From positions 1 through 30,416 of the forward strand of contig CATZGB010000036.1 of NCBI GenBank assembly GCA_958418815.1: 30,416 nt of DNA, written 5' to 3'. Source of the DNA: an uncultured Bacteroidales bacterium (GTDB lineage Bacteria > Bacteroidota > Bacteroidia > Bacteroidales > Muribaculaceae). Shown here piece by piece: positions 1 through 7,859 of the stretch. Under the pieces are notes generated by a model, which saw nothing but the letters and a program-made list of their open reading frames with translations, was not told the origin of the DNA and made no database searches. Made by a program: the position numbers and the translations under genes. How positions within the stretch are numbered: the first letter of the stretch is position 1; the number at the start of each line of letters is the position of its first letter.

Positions 1-47
1 TGAACCGAATTTATTTAATTTTTAACCCCGTCCATTTTTAGTGGACA
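1..47 (-). mobile_element. Probable insertion-sequence end at the left edge
   Basis: Read on the minus strand, 47 to 35 is TGTCCACTAAAAA, and the same 13 bases occur on the plus strand at 30370-30382, close to the right edge. Both copies point outward. A short hairpin (GTCCA at 30-34 with TGGAC at 42-46) lies inside it. The simplest reading is the terminal repeat of an insertion sequence whose body lies outside the window. No transposase is visible here, so the family cannot be named. Confidence 0.4.
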
Positions 48-1057
48 GTAGTGAACTGAATTAAGACAAACTTATTGCCGTTCCAGCCGATGAGTCTGGT
101 ATCATCTATGGTTGCGATGTGATAAAGAGGATACGATATGTTGAAATGTCGATCGATTACATTACCGTTCCAGTCAATCTTATAAATTGTCGGAGCGTTT
201 CTGTCGGCATCGGAATATCCATACCCCCAATGCAAAGCATAGATGTAATCGGAGGTATATGTCAAATCCATTGTGTGCAGACTATTCATTGTATCGAAGT
301 CGGCTTCTTCAAGCGTCTTTGGGTCGAAGGTGTCTTCGCCAATTTTTATCGATTTGATTGTCTTGCCGTTGGTGTCGAATATCTCTACAACCGGATGAAG
401 TTTATAGGCAAAAACGAGCCTGTTGTGTTTATCAGAATAGACCATTTCCCCAATGTTAGGCATCCATGTCTGTAATTCGGGAGAAATGTTAATCTGTCTG
501 ATTGTATCAATTTTTGATGTAGTAAGGTCAGCGGTCATGGCATACTGGCGACCACCGTTTGGCTCCCTTCCAATAAAGACATATTTGTCAGGGCCGGTCA
601 TATATACATCCTGAACGTACTGCGAGAGAGGGAATGGCACGGTGCTGTTGCCGTCCATCAGATAGTGCCGTGTCCTGACAAAAGCTGTATCATTCTCAAC
701 GGTAAAAATCTCACAATCATCCTGACCTATAACGCGGATCGCGCCATTGTCTGAGATAAATGGATAAGGCATATAGGAAGCATAGTAACCGTCTTCCCGT
801 TTGCCCATATCCGGGCTTATGTCGATTGTTTTGTTGGCACTGTCGATAATTGCGCGACGGAGAAGCCGTTGACCGTATCCGTCCTCGCATTCAAAGACAA
901 ACAGCAATGTATCTCCGGATACTTTCAAATCCGTTACATGCCTTATTGCAGGCAGCGGTTCGCCGGATATTTCCAGTGTTACTGTTGTGGTAGTTGACTG
1001 TGCGTTGGCACATCCCGTCATGAATAGGGTAAGTGCCATTAGTCGTAATATCTTCAT
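38..1057 (-). CDS. Beta-propeller lipoprotein of the TolB/BF3164-like type
   Basis: The 339-residue product starts with a lipoprotein signal (MKILRLMALTLFMTGC, Cys16). It then shows repeated beta-strand stretches typical of Bacteroidetes six-bladed propeller lipoproteins, so it probably sits in the cell envelope. Its exact role is not known. Its ATG overlaps the stop of the GLPGLI gene by four bases (ATGA), so translation of the two is probably coupled. The last codons (Thr-Val-His-stop) fall in the insertion-sequence end at 35-47, so the natural C-terminus may have been cut by a few residues or more. The family call rests on overall character, not on a diagnostic motif. Confidence 0.65.
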   Translation of the reverse strand: MKILRLMALTLFMTGCANAQSTTTTVTLEISGEPLPAIRHVTDLKVSGDTLLFVFECEDGYGQRLLRRAIIDSANKTIDISPDMGKREDGYYASYMPYPFISDNGAIRVIGQDDCEIFTVENDTAFVRTRHYLMDGNSTVPFPLSQYVQDVYMTGPDKYVFIGREPNGGRQYAMTADLTTSKIDTIRQINISPELQTWMPNIGEMVYSDKHNRLVFAYKLHPVVEIFDTNGKTIKSIKIGEDTFDPKTLEEADFDTMNSLHTMDLTYTSDYIYALHWGYGYSDADRNAPTIYKIDWNGNVIDRHFNISYPLYHIATIDDTRLIGWNGNKFVLIQFTTVH

Positions 1058-1908
1058 TTTATTTCAAGGGGCTTATATGGAACTGACATTTGGGTTGCAT
1101 CGGCATTATTCATCACTTTGCCATCCTTTCCAACAATATGCACTTTAGCACTGTCACCACCCATTTCTGAAATCATAAAACCTACCGGCGATTTGAAATA
1201 GCGGACAAGAGTTTTTTCAACGTCGGTAGCCGAGCATCGTTTATCGTTGCCGTCTCGATATGTATATTCCATAATGGGACTGTTCGTGCGTTCAAATCCG
1301 ATTGTCTCCCAGACAAATTGTTTTTCAACATCTTCTATTCTTAGAATAAGTCCCGGCAGACCTCCGAATTTGTAAGGGCCAAAAGGTAATGGGATTTCAG
1401 GAGTAAACCATGCTGTGTATATACGCCCTGCAAATTCGACAGTAGCTTTACGGCAATCATAGCCCATAATCGAATCAGTGGCTTCATCGCTGAAATTCCA
1501 TTCCAACGACGGAACAGAATCCGAATAGACAAAGAACGCGGATATTGACAGACGGTATTTCATATCTGCGTTATCTCCTCGAATGGGTCTTATGATTTCC
1601 AAAGGCCACGGATTGCCCGACACATTGGAATATGAATCAGCTCCACGACGTACTTGTTCGGTAGCCAATGAATCGAAGTGGTTGATTATGTCGCTATAGT
1701 CTTTGATATTGCGCTTACCTATCTGCACAATCCGCGTGTCGCTGTAGGCATCCCTTATGTTGGGGTGGAATTTATATTTCAGCGAATATGTAACCTTATA
1801 CCGAGCGGTATCGACAGGGGTGGCTTTGTCAATTATCCGTGAACATGTTTCTTGTGCCGATACCTCTATACAGAGCATGGCACAGATGATTAGAATTAAC
1901 TGTTTCAT
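1054..1908 (-). CDS. GLPGLI family protein
   Basis: The 284-residue product has a signal peptide (about residues 1-18, cut after VSA) and the name-giving motif GLPGLI at residues 183-188, in the context FGGLPGLILRIED. This family is confined mainly to Bacteroidetes, is exported, and is often encoded next to TonB-dependent receptors; its biochemical function is unknown. Here it lies 13 bases downstream of the receptor gene and overlaps the next gene by four bases, so the three genes look like one operon. The length is normal for the family. A role as accessory periplasmic factor of the receptor is inference. Confidence 0.9.
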   Translation of the reverse strand: MKQLILIICAMLCIEVSAQETCSRIIDKATPVDTARYKVTYSLKYKFHPNIRDAYSDTRIVQIGKRNIKDYSDIINHFDSLATEQVRRGADSYSNVSGNPWPLEIIRPIRGDNADMKYRLSISAFFVYSDSVPSLEWNFSDEATDSIMGYDCRKATVEFAGRIYTAWFTPEIPLPFGPYKFGGLPGLILRIEDVEKQFVWETIGFERTNSPIMEYTYRDGNDKRCSATDVEKTLVRYFKSPVGFMISEMGGDSAKVHIVGKDGKVMNNADATQMSVPYKPLEIK

Positions 1909-1921
1909 ATCTTACTGTAGT

Positions 1922-4522
1922 TTAGAAAATTCTTAATCTGATTTTGAGCAACACACTGCGAGGGCGTATGTTGTAGATTGCCGTTGACTCTGTAAGAGCG
2001 GAAAGGCTGGAATATACATACGACTTACGGTTGAGCAGGTTGTCGCATGACAGCGTAAAGCTGAAACGCTTTATGGTGTACTTTGCCTCGGCATTGAGCA
2101 GAAGAAAAGACTTGTCGCCGTCATTGAAGTTGTTGTAGTAATGGTAAAGCGATGTAGTCAGCGTAACGCCTCCGGGAATTGTAAAATCAAGAGAGCCCTT
2201 GTTTGTCACTGTGCGCAACCACGGGAATCTGTCATATCCTTTCTGCTGTGTCGCCGATTGCGAGTAGTTGCCTTGATAAGATACACCTAACCATTTGAAC
2301 GGCGTCAAGCTGATGTCGGCGTTCACTCCTATACTGTTGCCGGAGTAGCGCAACACTTCGTCCTGAACAAGCAGCGGACTGTCGTAATAGGAGTATGTAA
2401 CCGAGGTTCCGATTTTCAGGCGTCGCCAGTCGAATCCCTGACTTGCATGGATTTTTGCCGAGATCATATCTCCGTTCTCCGATGTACGGCGGCTGATGGT
2501 ACGCTGCACTATGCCGTCGTAATAGGAGCCATATAGCACTTCGGGAGATTGTCTATTCCATGAAACCTCCGCTCCGGCGAAACTCATAGAAAGAATATTC
2601 TTGAAATCGTAGCCTAACGAGTAAAACTGATTCATGCCTTCGTACAACCCTGCCACGTCGTAAGCCGACAACTGGCGGTAGGATGTCGATATATGCCCGG
2701 AATACAGCGTTTCAATCGAGGGTGTCATATAGTTCAGCATTGACGATGCTTTGAGGTTATGACTGCTATTGAATTTGTATGTGAAGTTTAACGACGGCTC
2801 GACTCGGAAACGGGTTTTGTCGGTAATGTCACCGTCAAGCCTGTTGTTCAGCCTGAACAAGCGATATTTTAATGGCAGAAAGAGCGAGGCATGGATTTTG
2901 CGCGTGCTGTACATCATTTCTGCACCGACTCCGGCATCGAGATAGTCGAGAGTCAAGTCGTTGTCTGCGATATCAAGTCTGCTTTCGAGTGAATTGTGAT
3001 GATAGTTGACAATCGCCGACGGGTGAAGCGTGAAATTGCCGACTTTGAACGCCGATAGCAATCCCGCACGGTTCTCGGTGGATATATTGCGGTAATCCAC
3101 ATGCTGATACAGCATATCACCCGGTATGATGTCGGGGAACAGGTTGGGAGAAACAGACAGGCTGTGCGGTCTCTTTTCCAGGTTGACAAGCGAGGAAATC
3201 TCAAAGCCACGGTCGGAGGATTTGCGGTGCGTCATGTGGAATTTATTGAGAAGGCGGTATGTATCGGTCGTACCGATCTGACTCACGTTGTCGCCTCCGG
3301 CGACAATACGACTGTCGGCATCGGTTGTGCTCCAATCAAATTTAAGCTGCTCTTTGAGGTAGTTTTCATCGCCGTTGTTCATATATGTAAGGTCGCCGTA
3401 TGCTTTCTGCATACGTGCTGTACCGTTCATTACTTCGTCTACGGTGTTCACTCCGCCGTCGGGCAGGTAATTGGTGGTCACCGAATAGCTCTGCCTTGTG
3501 TCGCGATCATTCAGATAGGCGGCGTTGATACCGAACTCACCTGATTTCCCTACGCGATACACATTGTTGAATGTGGCGTTGTGTGAGCGGTTGAAATAAT
3601 AGAAACGCTTGTCAATACCCGGAGCCGATGGCATGGAGATTGTCGATATATTGCTTGTGCGCGAATAATCGTTGTCGAAGGAATACAGTTCCTGCGACAA
3701 GTCTTCGCCGGTGTTGTTGCCCTTGTATGTCGCAAGAAACTGGCTGTTGCGTCGGAAATACGTTGCTATTGCGGAGTTGTTCCACAATCCTTCATCACCA
3801 TAGCCGCCTCCGAGTGTTGCAATGAGATTGAACACACCTTTGACACCCTCTTTGAGCCGCAGGTTGATTGAGGCTTGTTCCTCCGGGCGTAGCCCTTTGA
3901 GTGCCTTGATGTCCTGATGGTTTTCAAGTACCTGCACTGTGGCGATGTTGTTGGGGTCGATGTTATTGGTGGCAATACCGTAATGCCCTTTCATGAGGTC
4001 AAGACCCTCGATGTAAAAATTCTTGATAGGTTTTCCCTGATAGGACACCTGTCCGGCATCCGACACTGTTATACCCGGCATTTTCCTCAAGACATCGGCT
4101 ATCGACTGGTCTGTCTGCGAAAGGAAAGAGCCTACATTGTAGTTGATGGTGTCGCCGTGCGAATAGATTTTCTTCGACTTGACCACAACTTCTTTCAGTT
4201 CGACGGTGCGGTTCTCCACAATGATTTCATAGTTGCCTGTGCGGTTAGGCACTGTAATCTCCGTCGGAGCAATCTCGACACCCGACGCTTTGAGAATGAG
4301 GCTGTCGCACTCGCTTTTCACTGACATTTGGAACCTGCCGTTTTCATCGGTGAAGGCAGAAGCCAAGATGGTTTTAGGAGCATTTGACGGCGATGCAATC
4401 ACACTGACAAAGTCCACGCCGCCACCCTCGGAGTTTGAAACGTTGCCGCTAATAACCGACTGCGCCATTGAAGTAATGGCAACGGCACACAAAGACACTA
4501 ATATTATTAGTCGGGTAGCCAT
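1922..4522 (-). CDS. TonB-dependent outer-membrane receptor with carboxypeptidase-like N-domain
   Basis: With the ATG at 4522 the product has 866 residues. It has a signal peptide (MATRLIILVSLCAVAITSMA), a carboxypeptidase-regulatory-like beta-sandwich (about 22-105), a plug domain (about 115-220, with the stretch ADVLRKMPGITV), and a long beta-barrel ending in the terminal Phe of LKIRLRIF. It should import an unknown ligand across the outer membrane using TonB energy, or take part in peptide or siderophore traffic. No SusD-like partner is present, which argues against a glycan-uptake locus. A TTG at 4549 would add nine residues, but that codon lies inside the predicted promoter box at 4547-4554, so the ATG is preferred. 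First gene of a three-gene operon. Confidence 0.88.
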   Translation of the reverse strand: MATRLIILVSLCAVAITSMAQSVISGNVSNSEGGGVDFVSVIASPSNAPKTILASAFTDENGRFQMSVKSECDSLILKASGVEIAPTEITVPNRTGNYEIIVENRTVELKEVVVKSKKIYSHGDTINYNVGSFLSQTDQSIADVLRKMPGITVSDAGQVSYQGKPIKNFYIEGLDLMKGHYGIATNNIDPNNIATVQVLENHQDIKALKGLRPEEQASINLRLKEGVKGVFNLIATLGGGYGDEGLWNNSAIATYFRRNSQFLATYKGNNTGEDLSQELYSFDNDYSRTSNISTISMPSAPGIDKRFYYFNRSHNATFNNVYRVGKSGEFGINAAYLNDRDTRQSYSVTTNYLPDGGVNTVDEVMNGTARMQKAYGDLTYMNNGDENYLKEQLKFDWSTTDADSRIVAGGDNVSQIGTTDTYRLLNKFHMTHRKSSDRGFEISSLVNLEKRPHSLSVSPNLFPDIIPGDMLYQHVDYRNISTENRAGLLSAFKVGNFTLHPSAIVNYHHNSLESRLDIADNDLTLDYLDAGVGAEMMYSTRKIHASLFLPLKYRLFRLNNRLDGDITDKTRFRVEPSLNFTYKFNSSHNLKASSMLNYMTPSIETLYSGHISTSYRQLSAYDVAGLYEGMNQFYSLGYDFKNILSMSFAGAEVSWNRQSPEVLYGSYYDGIVQRTISRRTSENGDMISAKIHASQGFDWRRLKIGTSVTYSYYDSPLLVQDEVLRYSGNSIGVNADISLTPFKWLGVSYQGNYSQSATQQKGYDRFPWLRTVTNKGSLDFTIPGGVTLTTSLYHYYNNFNDGDKSFLLLNAEAKYTIKRFSFTLSCDNLLNRKSYVYSSLSALTESTAIYNIRPRSVLLKIRLRIF

Positions 4523-4546
4523 TTTCAGCCTATTTTGGAATTTAGG

Positions 4547-4554
4547 CAAATTTA
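4547..4554 (-). promoter_or_regulatory. Promoter -7 box of the TonB-receptor operon
   Basis: The minus strand reads TAAATTTG, a full match to the Bacteroidetes -7 consensus TAnnTTTG, placed 25 bases before the ATG at 4522. No clear TTTG-like -33 box is seen; that region is occupied by the palindrome at 4575-4592. Confidence 0.6.
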
Positions 4555-4574
4555 GGCATAGATCGCGACTTTGC

Positions 4575-4592
4575 TCTCAACATATGTTGAGA
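4575..4592. promoter_or_regulatory. 18-bp perfect palindrome, probable operator
   Basis: TCTCAACATATGTTGAGA equals its own reverse complement. It starts 21 bases upstream of the -7 box of the TonB-receptor operon and so overlaps the expected -33 position. That placement fits the binding site of a dimeric regulator. The regulator is unknown and nothing else in the window names it. Confidence 0.5.
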
Positions 4593-4699
4593 CAGACAGA
4601 AAATGATTAGGATTTTATTAATCTGCTCAAATGTGAGGAAGCTATATTATCGATATATCGGTTATAAGTGTTGTCAAAAAGAATCGGCTGGCCAGGGGC

Positions 4700-5566
4700 T
4701 CAGCGCCTCAGCAGCTTGTTATGACCATATCGCTTTTCAAGTTTGTCGTTGCCAAGCAATCTGGCACAGCCATACCAGAGTCTTTTATACCAGATGCCGT
4801 AGTACTTCCTTTTGAAGCGCAGCGCGTCACCAAGATAACATATTGGGGTTCCGAACATCGAGCTGTATTTTTCCTTGTGTTTGGACAGGACATACAGCTC
4901 AATCTCAAACAATGTCAAATCTTTTTTCGCTTCGACATTTCTGGAACTCTCCTTTATCCTGTAATTGAAAAGCTGTTCGGGAATCTGGTACACAACCGAG
5001 TTCCTGTCGAGGAAACGAATCCAGAATTCCCAGTCCTCCATGCCTTTGCGCATTTCTTCGTCATATCCTCCGATTTCTTCAAAACGGGATTTACGGAACA
5101 TTGCACTGACAAAGATGCGGTTGCTCAACAACATGGTCTCATAATCCACGTATTCAAGCTCAGGGGTCTTCTTTGCCTGCCCGAAACATCTCCATTGGCA
5201 ATACACCACATCTGTTTCGGGCCTGTCAAGAAAACGCCTCACGCATTTTTCAATATACGAAGGCTCAATCGTGTCGTCAGCATCAAGCGGGAGGATGTAA
5301 TAACCCGACGATTCCGCTACTGCCCGGTTGCGGGCTGCAGACACCCCTTTGTTTTCCGTGTGCAGAAATTTGATTCTCTTATCGGCACGGGCAAACTTCT
5401 CCACAATCTCAGCGACATTGTCAGGAGAACCGTCATTCACGACGATTACCTCCCAGTTGGAGTAGGTCTGTCTTATCACCGAATCCAATGCTTCGGCGAT
5501 GTATTCAGCTTGTTTATAAGCGGGCATTATTATCGAGACCAGAGGCTCGCTGTTGTGTTCCGGCAT
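4700..5566 (-). CDS. Glycosyltransferase family 2
   Basis: From the ATG at 5566 the product has 288 residues. The N-terminal GT-A fold is clear: VSIIMPAYKQAEYIAEALDSV, the nucleotide-binding VVNDGSPDN, and the metal-binding DADD at residues 95-98. The acceptor-side motif ED lies at 177-178 (GMEDWEFWIR). It probably adds a sugar to a surface glycan such as LPS, capsule or a glycoprotein glycan; substrate unknown. It lies 65 bases after a second glycosyltransferase of the same family and is likely co-transcribed with it. A GTG at 5623 would add 19 residues that do not look like part of the fold, so the ATG was chosen. Confidence 0.88.
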   Translation of the reverse strand: MPEHNSEPLVSIIMPAYKQAEYIAEALDSVIRQTYSNWEVIVVNDGSPDNVAEIVEKFARADKRIKFLHTENKGVSAARNRAVAESSGYYILPLDADDTIEPSYIEKCVRRFLDRPETDVVYCQWRCFGQAKKTPELEYVDYETMLLSNRIFVSAMFRKSRFEEIGGYDEEMRKGMEDWEFWIRFLDRNSVVYQIPEQLFNYRIKESSRNVEAKKDLTLFEIELYVLSKHKEKYSSMFGTPICYLGDALRFKRKYYGIWYKRLWYGCARLLGNDKLEKRYGHNKLLRR

Positions 5567-5631
5567 AGCGTACGATTCCTGTATGTTTCGATTTGGCTGA
5601 CAGGCAGGCGTAAATCCTGCCACTTGATGGA

Positions 5632-6606
5632 CTATATCAAATCCTTGGCAGAGGTGATGAGAAACGGCAGATACTTGGAGAACAGTTTGTTGACACGTTC
5701 GACAAGATACTCAAACTCAGATGCTCCCAATGTTTCCTTGACCTCCTGGCGATATTGGCGTCTCAGGTCTTCTGCGATATCCATCCGGGCAATCCGTTTG
5801 AGCATTTCACCATGACGGATCATTCTGCGATACCGGCCCACGTCCACCATGCTTTCGATAGCTTTCACCACCACGGCATCTTCTTTCAGAAGATTGCCGC
5901 TCTTGTTGCCTGCAAATGTGACACTGCCGGAATGGCGACGCAGAAAACTTATTTTCTCCCTGACCTCCAGAATGTCGCCGTGGCATAGGAGGCGCGACCA
6001 GAAGAGCCAGTCGCCAGCATTGCGCATCGTAAGGCTGCGTGAGTAGTCGTCTTTGAAAAAAGCTTCGCGGCGGAACACCACGCAACTCGCATTATATACG
6101 TAGCAAGCCCAATATAAGTTGTGTATAAGATATTTGCGCCCGTCGTATAGCTTGACGAAGCCTTCTCCTTGCTCGTCACTTTTGTCCCATCGGTCAAAAG
6201 TCTGGGTAGTGCGTTTGCCGTTCTCGTCGATGACATGTGTCCCTGAGATTGCCAGGACTGCTGAAGGATGATCCTGAAGCCCCTTTACCATCTTTTCAAG
6301 GAAGTCAGGTTTGGCCGAATCGTCAGACTCTGCAATCCAGATAAATTCTCCCCGCGCTTCCTCTATCCCTTTGAACCATTGCCTGAAAGGGCTGCCTGAG
6401 TTAGATTCATTGTATGTAATCGACTTTACTTTGGAATTGCCACGATATTCCTCAATGATTTGCCGGGAGTCGTCTGTGGAACAATCGTCAAGGATAATCA
6501 CCTCGAAATCACGGAGTGTCTGTCCCAGCACCGATTCCATCCTTTCAGGGAGATATCGGGCATAATTATAATTGGGGACTATCACCGAAACCAGTGGATG
6601 GCTCAT
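5632..6606 (-). CDS. Glycosyltransferase family 2
   Basis: From the ATG at 6606 the product has 324 residues. It begins directly with the GT-A core (SHPLVSVIVPNYNYARYLP), has the DDCSTDD nucleotide-binding loop, the metal-binding SDD at 94-96 (WIAESDDS), and GDW at 198-200 in the acceptor domain. A charged C-terminal tail follows. It is probably a partner of the downstream transferase in building one surface glycan. A GTG at 6657 lies inside the rpsP terminator hairpin, so the ATG is the better start. No separate promoter was recognised in the 40 bases between the rpsP terminator and this gene; transcription may come from read-through. Confidence 0.87.
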   Translation of the reverse strand: MSHPLVSVIVPNYNYARYLPERMESVLGQTLRDFEVIILDDCSTDDSRQIIEEYRGNSKVKSITYNESNSGSPFRQWFKGIEEARGEFIWIAESDDSAKPDFLEKMVKGLQDHPSAVLAISGTHVIDENGKRTTQTFDRWDKSDEQGEGFVKLYDGRKYLIHNLYWACYVYNASCVVFRREAFFKDDYSRSLTMRNAGDWLFWSRLLCHGDILEVREKISFLRRHSGSVTFAGNKSGNLLKEDAVVVKAIESMVDVGRYRRMIRHGEMLKRIARMDIAEDLRRQYRQEVKETLGASEFEYLVERVNKLFSKYLPFLITSAKDLI

Positions 6607-6629
6607 AAACAATTTGTGAAGAGCTTCTA

Positions 6630-6679
6630 AAATAAAGACAAACAAACCCGGAAGCACTCTTGTAAAGAGCCCCTCCGGG
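6630..6679 (-). terminator. Intrinsic terminator after rpsP
   Basis: On the minus strand CCCGGA (6679-6674) pairs with TCCGGG (6652-6647), with an inner stem CTCTT/AAGAG. A T-rich run (TTTGTTTGTCTTTATTTT) follows. It lies 38 bases after the rpsP stop codon. Confidence 0.7.
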
Positions 6680-6716
6680 ATTGTTAATTGTTAAGCAAGT
6701 TGTCAGCCGGAGTTTA

Positions 6717-7271
6717 TTATTCGGCGGCAGCCTCTTCAGCAGCGGGGGCTTCCTCTGCGGGAGCCTCTTCTGCGGCCTTTGCAGCCTCTTCGGCAGCCTT
6801 GGCGGCAGCGATTTCGGCTTTCTTCTTGGCTACCTCCTCTGCCTTGGCGGCGTTCTTGGCCTGCTCGGCGGCGAGACGCTCCTTGGCTGCGGCGGCCTTC
6901 TTGTCGGCGTCAGAAGCCTTCACGGCCTCCACTGCCTTCTCCTTGTTGGCCTTCCAGGCATCGAAACGACGCTGTGCTTCAGCCTCGTCGAAAGCGCCTT
7001 TCTTGACGCCACCCTGGAGGTGCTTCATCAGCAACACGCCCTCTTTCGAGAGGATGCTGCGGACAGTGTCAGTAGGCTGTGCGCCCACGTTGACCCAATA
7101 CAAAGCTCGCTCAAAGTTGAGTGTGATTGTAGCAGGATTAGTGTTGGGATTGTAAGAACCAATCCTTTCAATAAACCTACCATCTCGTGGTGCCCTGCTG
7201 TTGGCGATTACAATAGGATAGAACGCATAGTTCTTGCGACCATGGCGTTGCAGTCTGATTTTTGTTGCCAT
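6717..7271 (-). CDS. rpsP: 30S ribosomal protein S16
   Basis: The 184-residue product starts MATKIRLQRHGRKNYAFYPI, the conserved S16 N-terminus, and the S16 domain fills about residues 1-80. A highly charged, alanine-rich tail (about 110-184, runs of Ala, Glu and Lys) follows. Such tails are common on S16 in Bacteroidetes and make the protein about twice the usual length. The protein binds 16S rRNA and helps assemble the small subunit. It is a single-gene unit with its own promoter (7338-7368) and terminator (6630-6679). Confidence 0.97.
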   Translation of the reverse strand: MATKIRLQRHGRKNYAFYPIVIANSRAPRDGRFIERIGSYNPNTNPATITLNFERALYWVNVGAQPTDTVRSILSKEGVLLMKHLQGGVKKGAFDEAEAQRRFDAWKANKEKAVEAVKASDADKKAAAAKERLAAEQAKNAAKAEEVAKKKAEIAAAKAAEEAAKAAEEAPAEEAPAAEEAAAE

Positions 7272-7337
7272 TAAAAATGTATGTTAATGAGTTTGTATTG
7301 CGTCTCCCAGCCAGCTCGTGACCGGGAAATGCGACCG

Positions 7338-7368
7338 CAAAGTTACGGATTTTCCACGACATATCCAA
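7338..7368 (-). promoter_or_regulatory. rpsP promoter
   Basis: On the minus strand TTGG (7368-7365), a 19-base spacer and TAACTTTG (7345-7338) match the Bacteroidetes -33/-7 pattern. The box lies 66 bases before the rpsP ATG, giving a leader of about 60 bases. Confidence 0.65.
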
Positions 7369-7442
7369 GCACTTGGCAAAATCAGGCATCGAAAAAACAC
7401 AAAATCTCTGGGAACATAATTGACATATGCCCTCCAGTTACG

Positions 7443-7474
7443 CAAAAAAGCCCCACGTCTCTCGACGGGGGAGC
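7443..7474 (-). terminator. Intrinsic terminator of the small RNA
   Basis: On the minus strand GCTCCCCCGTC, the tetraloop GAGA and GACGTGGGGC form a GC-rich hairpin followed by TTTTTTG (7449-7443). Confidence 0.75.
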
Positions 7475-7652
7475 TTCCTCACATTAATTCCCGTCAGTTG
7501 GCAATCAGGTCGCCCCGATGCTTCACCAACGGAATTTACACACAATGAATAAAATGATCCGGCGTGTCTGCCACGCCTATTGATTCCCTTACGATCAGTT
7601 ATTCTCTTAGTTGCCTTTATCAGCCGTTCCCATAAGGCACGGCTGATAAACC
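7443..7652 (-). ncRNA. Candidate structured small RNA between trxB and rpsP
   Basis: This 210-base stretch has no convincing gene but has a strong -7 box just upstream (7659-7666) and a terminator at its end (7443-7474). In between are three hairpins. H1 has a perfect 12-bp stem (7639-7650 with 7616-7627, 11-base loop). H2 has a perfect 6-bp stem (7572-7577 with 7561-7566). H3 spans 7486-7536, with AATTCC/GGAATT and GTTGG/CCAAC helices and an inner helix capped by a GCGA tetraloop. Tandem hairpins do not look like the single long hairpin of 6S RNA, and no tmRNA or SRP signature was found. It could be the Bacteroidales-1/6S class or an undescribed RNA. Confidence 0.6.
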
Positions 7653-7658
7653 ATAGTG

Positions 7659-7666
7659 CAAAGTTA
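7659..7666 (-). promoter_or_regulatory. Promoter -7 box of the small RNA
   Basis: The minus strand reads TAACTTTG, identical to the rpsP box. The first hairpin begins about nine bases downstream. The -33 region is not a clear TTTG or TTGG. Confidence 0.5.
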
Positions 7667-7773
7667 CAACTTCTGGTGGGTATCGGCTCCCTGGCGCCAT
7701 CGCTTCTTTGCCACTGTTGTGTGGCTAACTTCACACATGGCGATACTGGAGCCTGCGATGTCGCCGCATAGGG

Positions 7774-7826
7774 ATAAAACACAATCTCCCGCCAACCCGG
7801 AGACTTTGCCGGCAGGCAGGAGATTG
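7774..7826 (-). terminator. Intrinsic terminator after trxB
   Basis: On the minus strand CAATCTCCTGCC (7826-7815) pairs with GGCGGGAGATTG (7793-7782) in a 12-bp stem with one G-T pair, followed by TGTTTTATC. It lies 34 bases after the trxB stop. Confidence 0.7.
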
Positions 7827-7859
7827 CGATTTGCGGTCAGTTGCTGGATTGACAGACGG

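Noticed and set aside
4550..4699. Small plus-strand frame in the gap before the TonB operon
   Set aside because: The gap is short, AT-rich and explained by promoter and operator; the frame has no recognisable features and runs into the glycosyltransferase gene.
4721..5815. Long open frame on the plus strand (364 codons)
   Set aside because: It lies antisense to two clear glycosyltransferase genes, and its translation has no fold-like features.
6681..7274. Plus-strand Gly/Leu/Ser- and Ala/Ser-rich frames resembling low-complexity proteins
   Set aside because: They are the complement of the repetitive Ala/Glu/Lys codons of the S16 tail.
7443..7652. tmRNA, RNase P or SRP RNA
   Set aside because: Too short for tmRNA or RNase P, no tRNA-like end or tag frame, and no GGAA-loop signature of SRP RNA.
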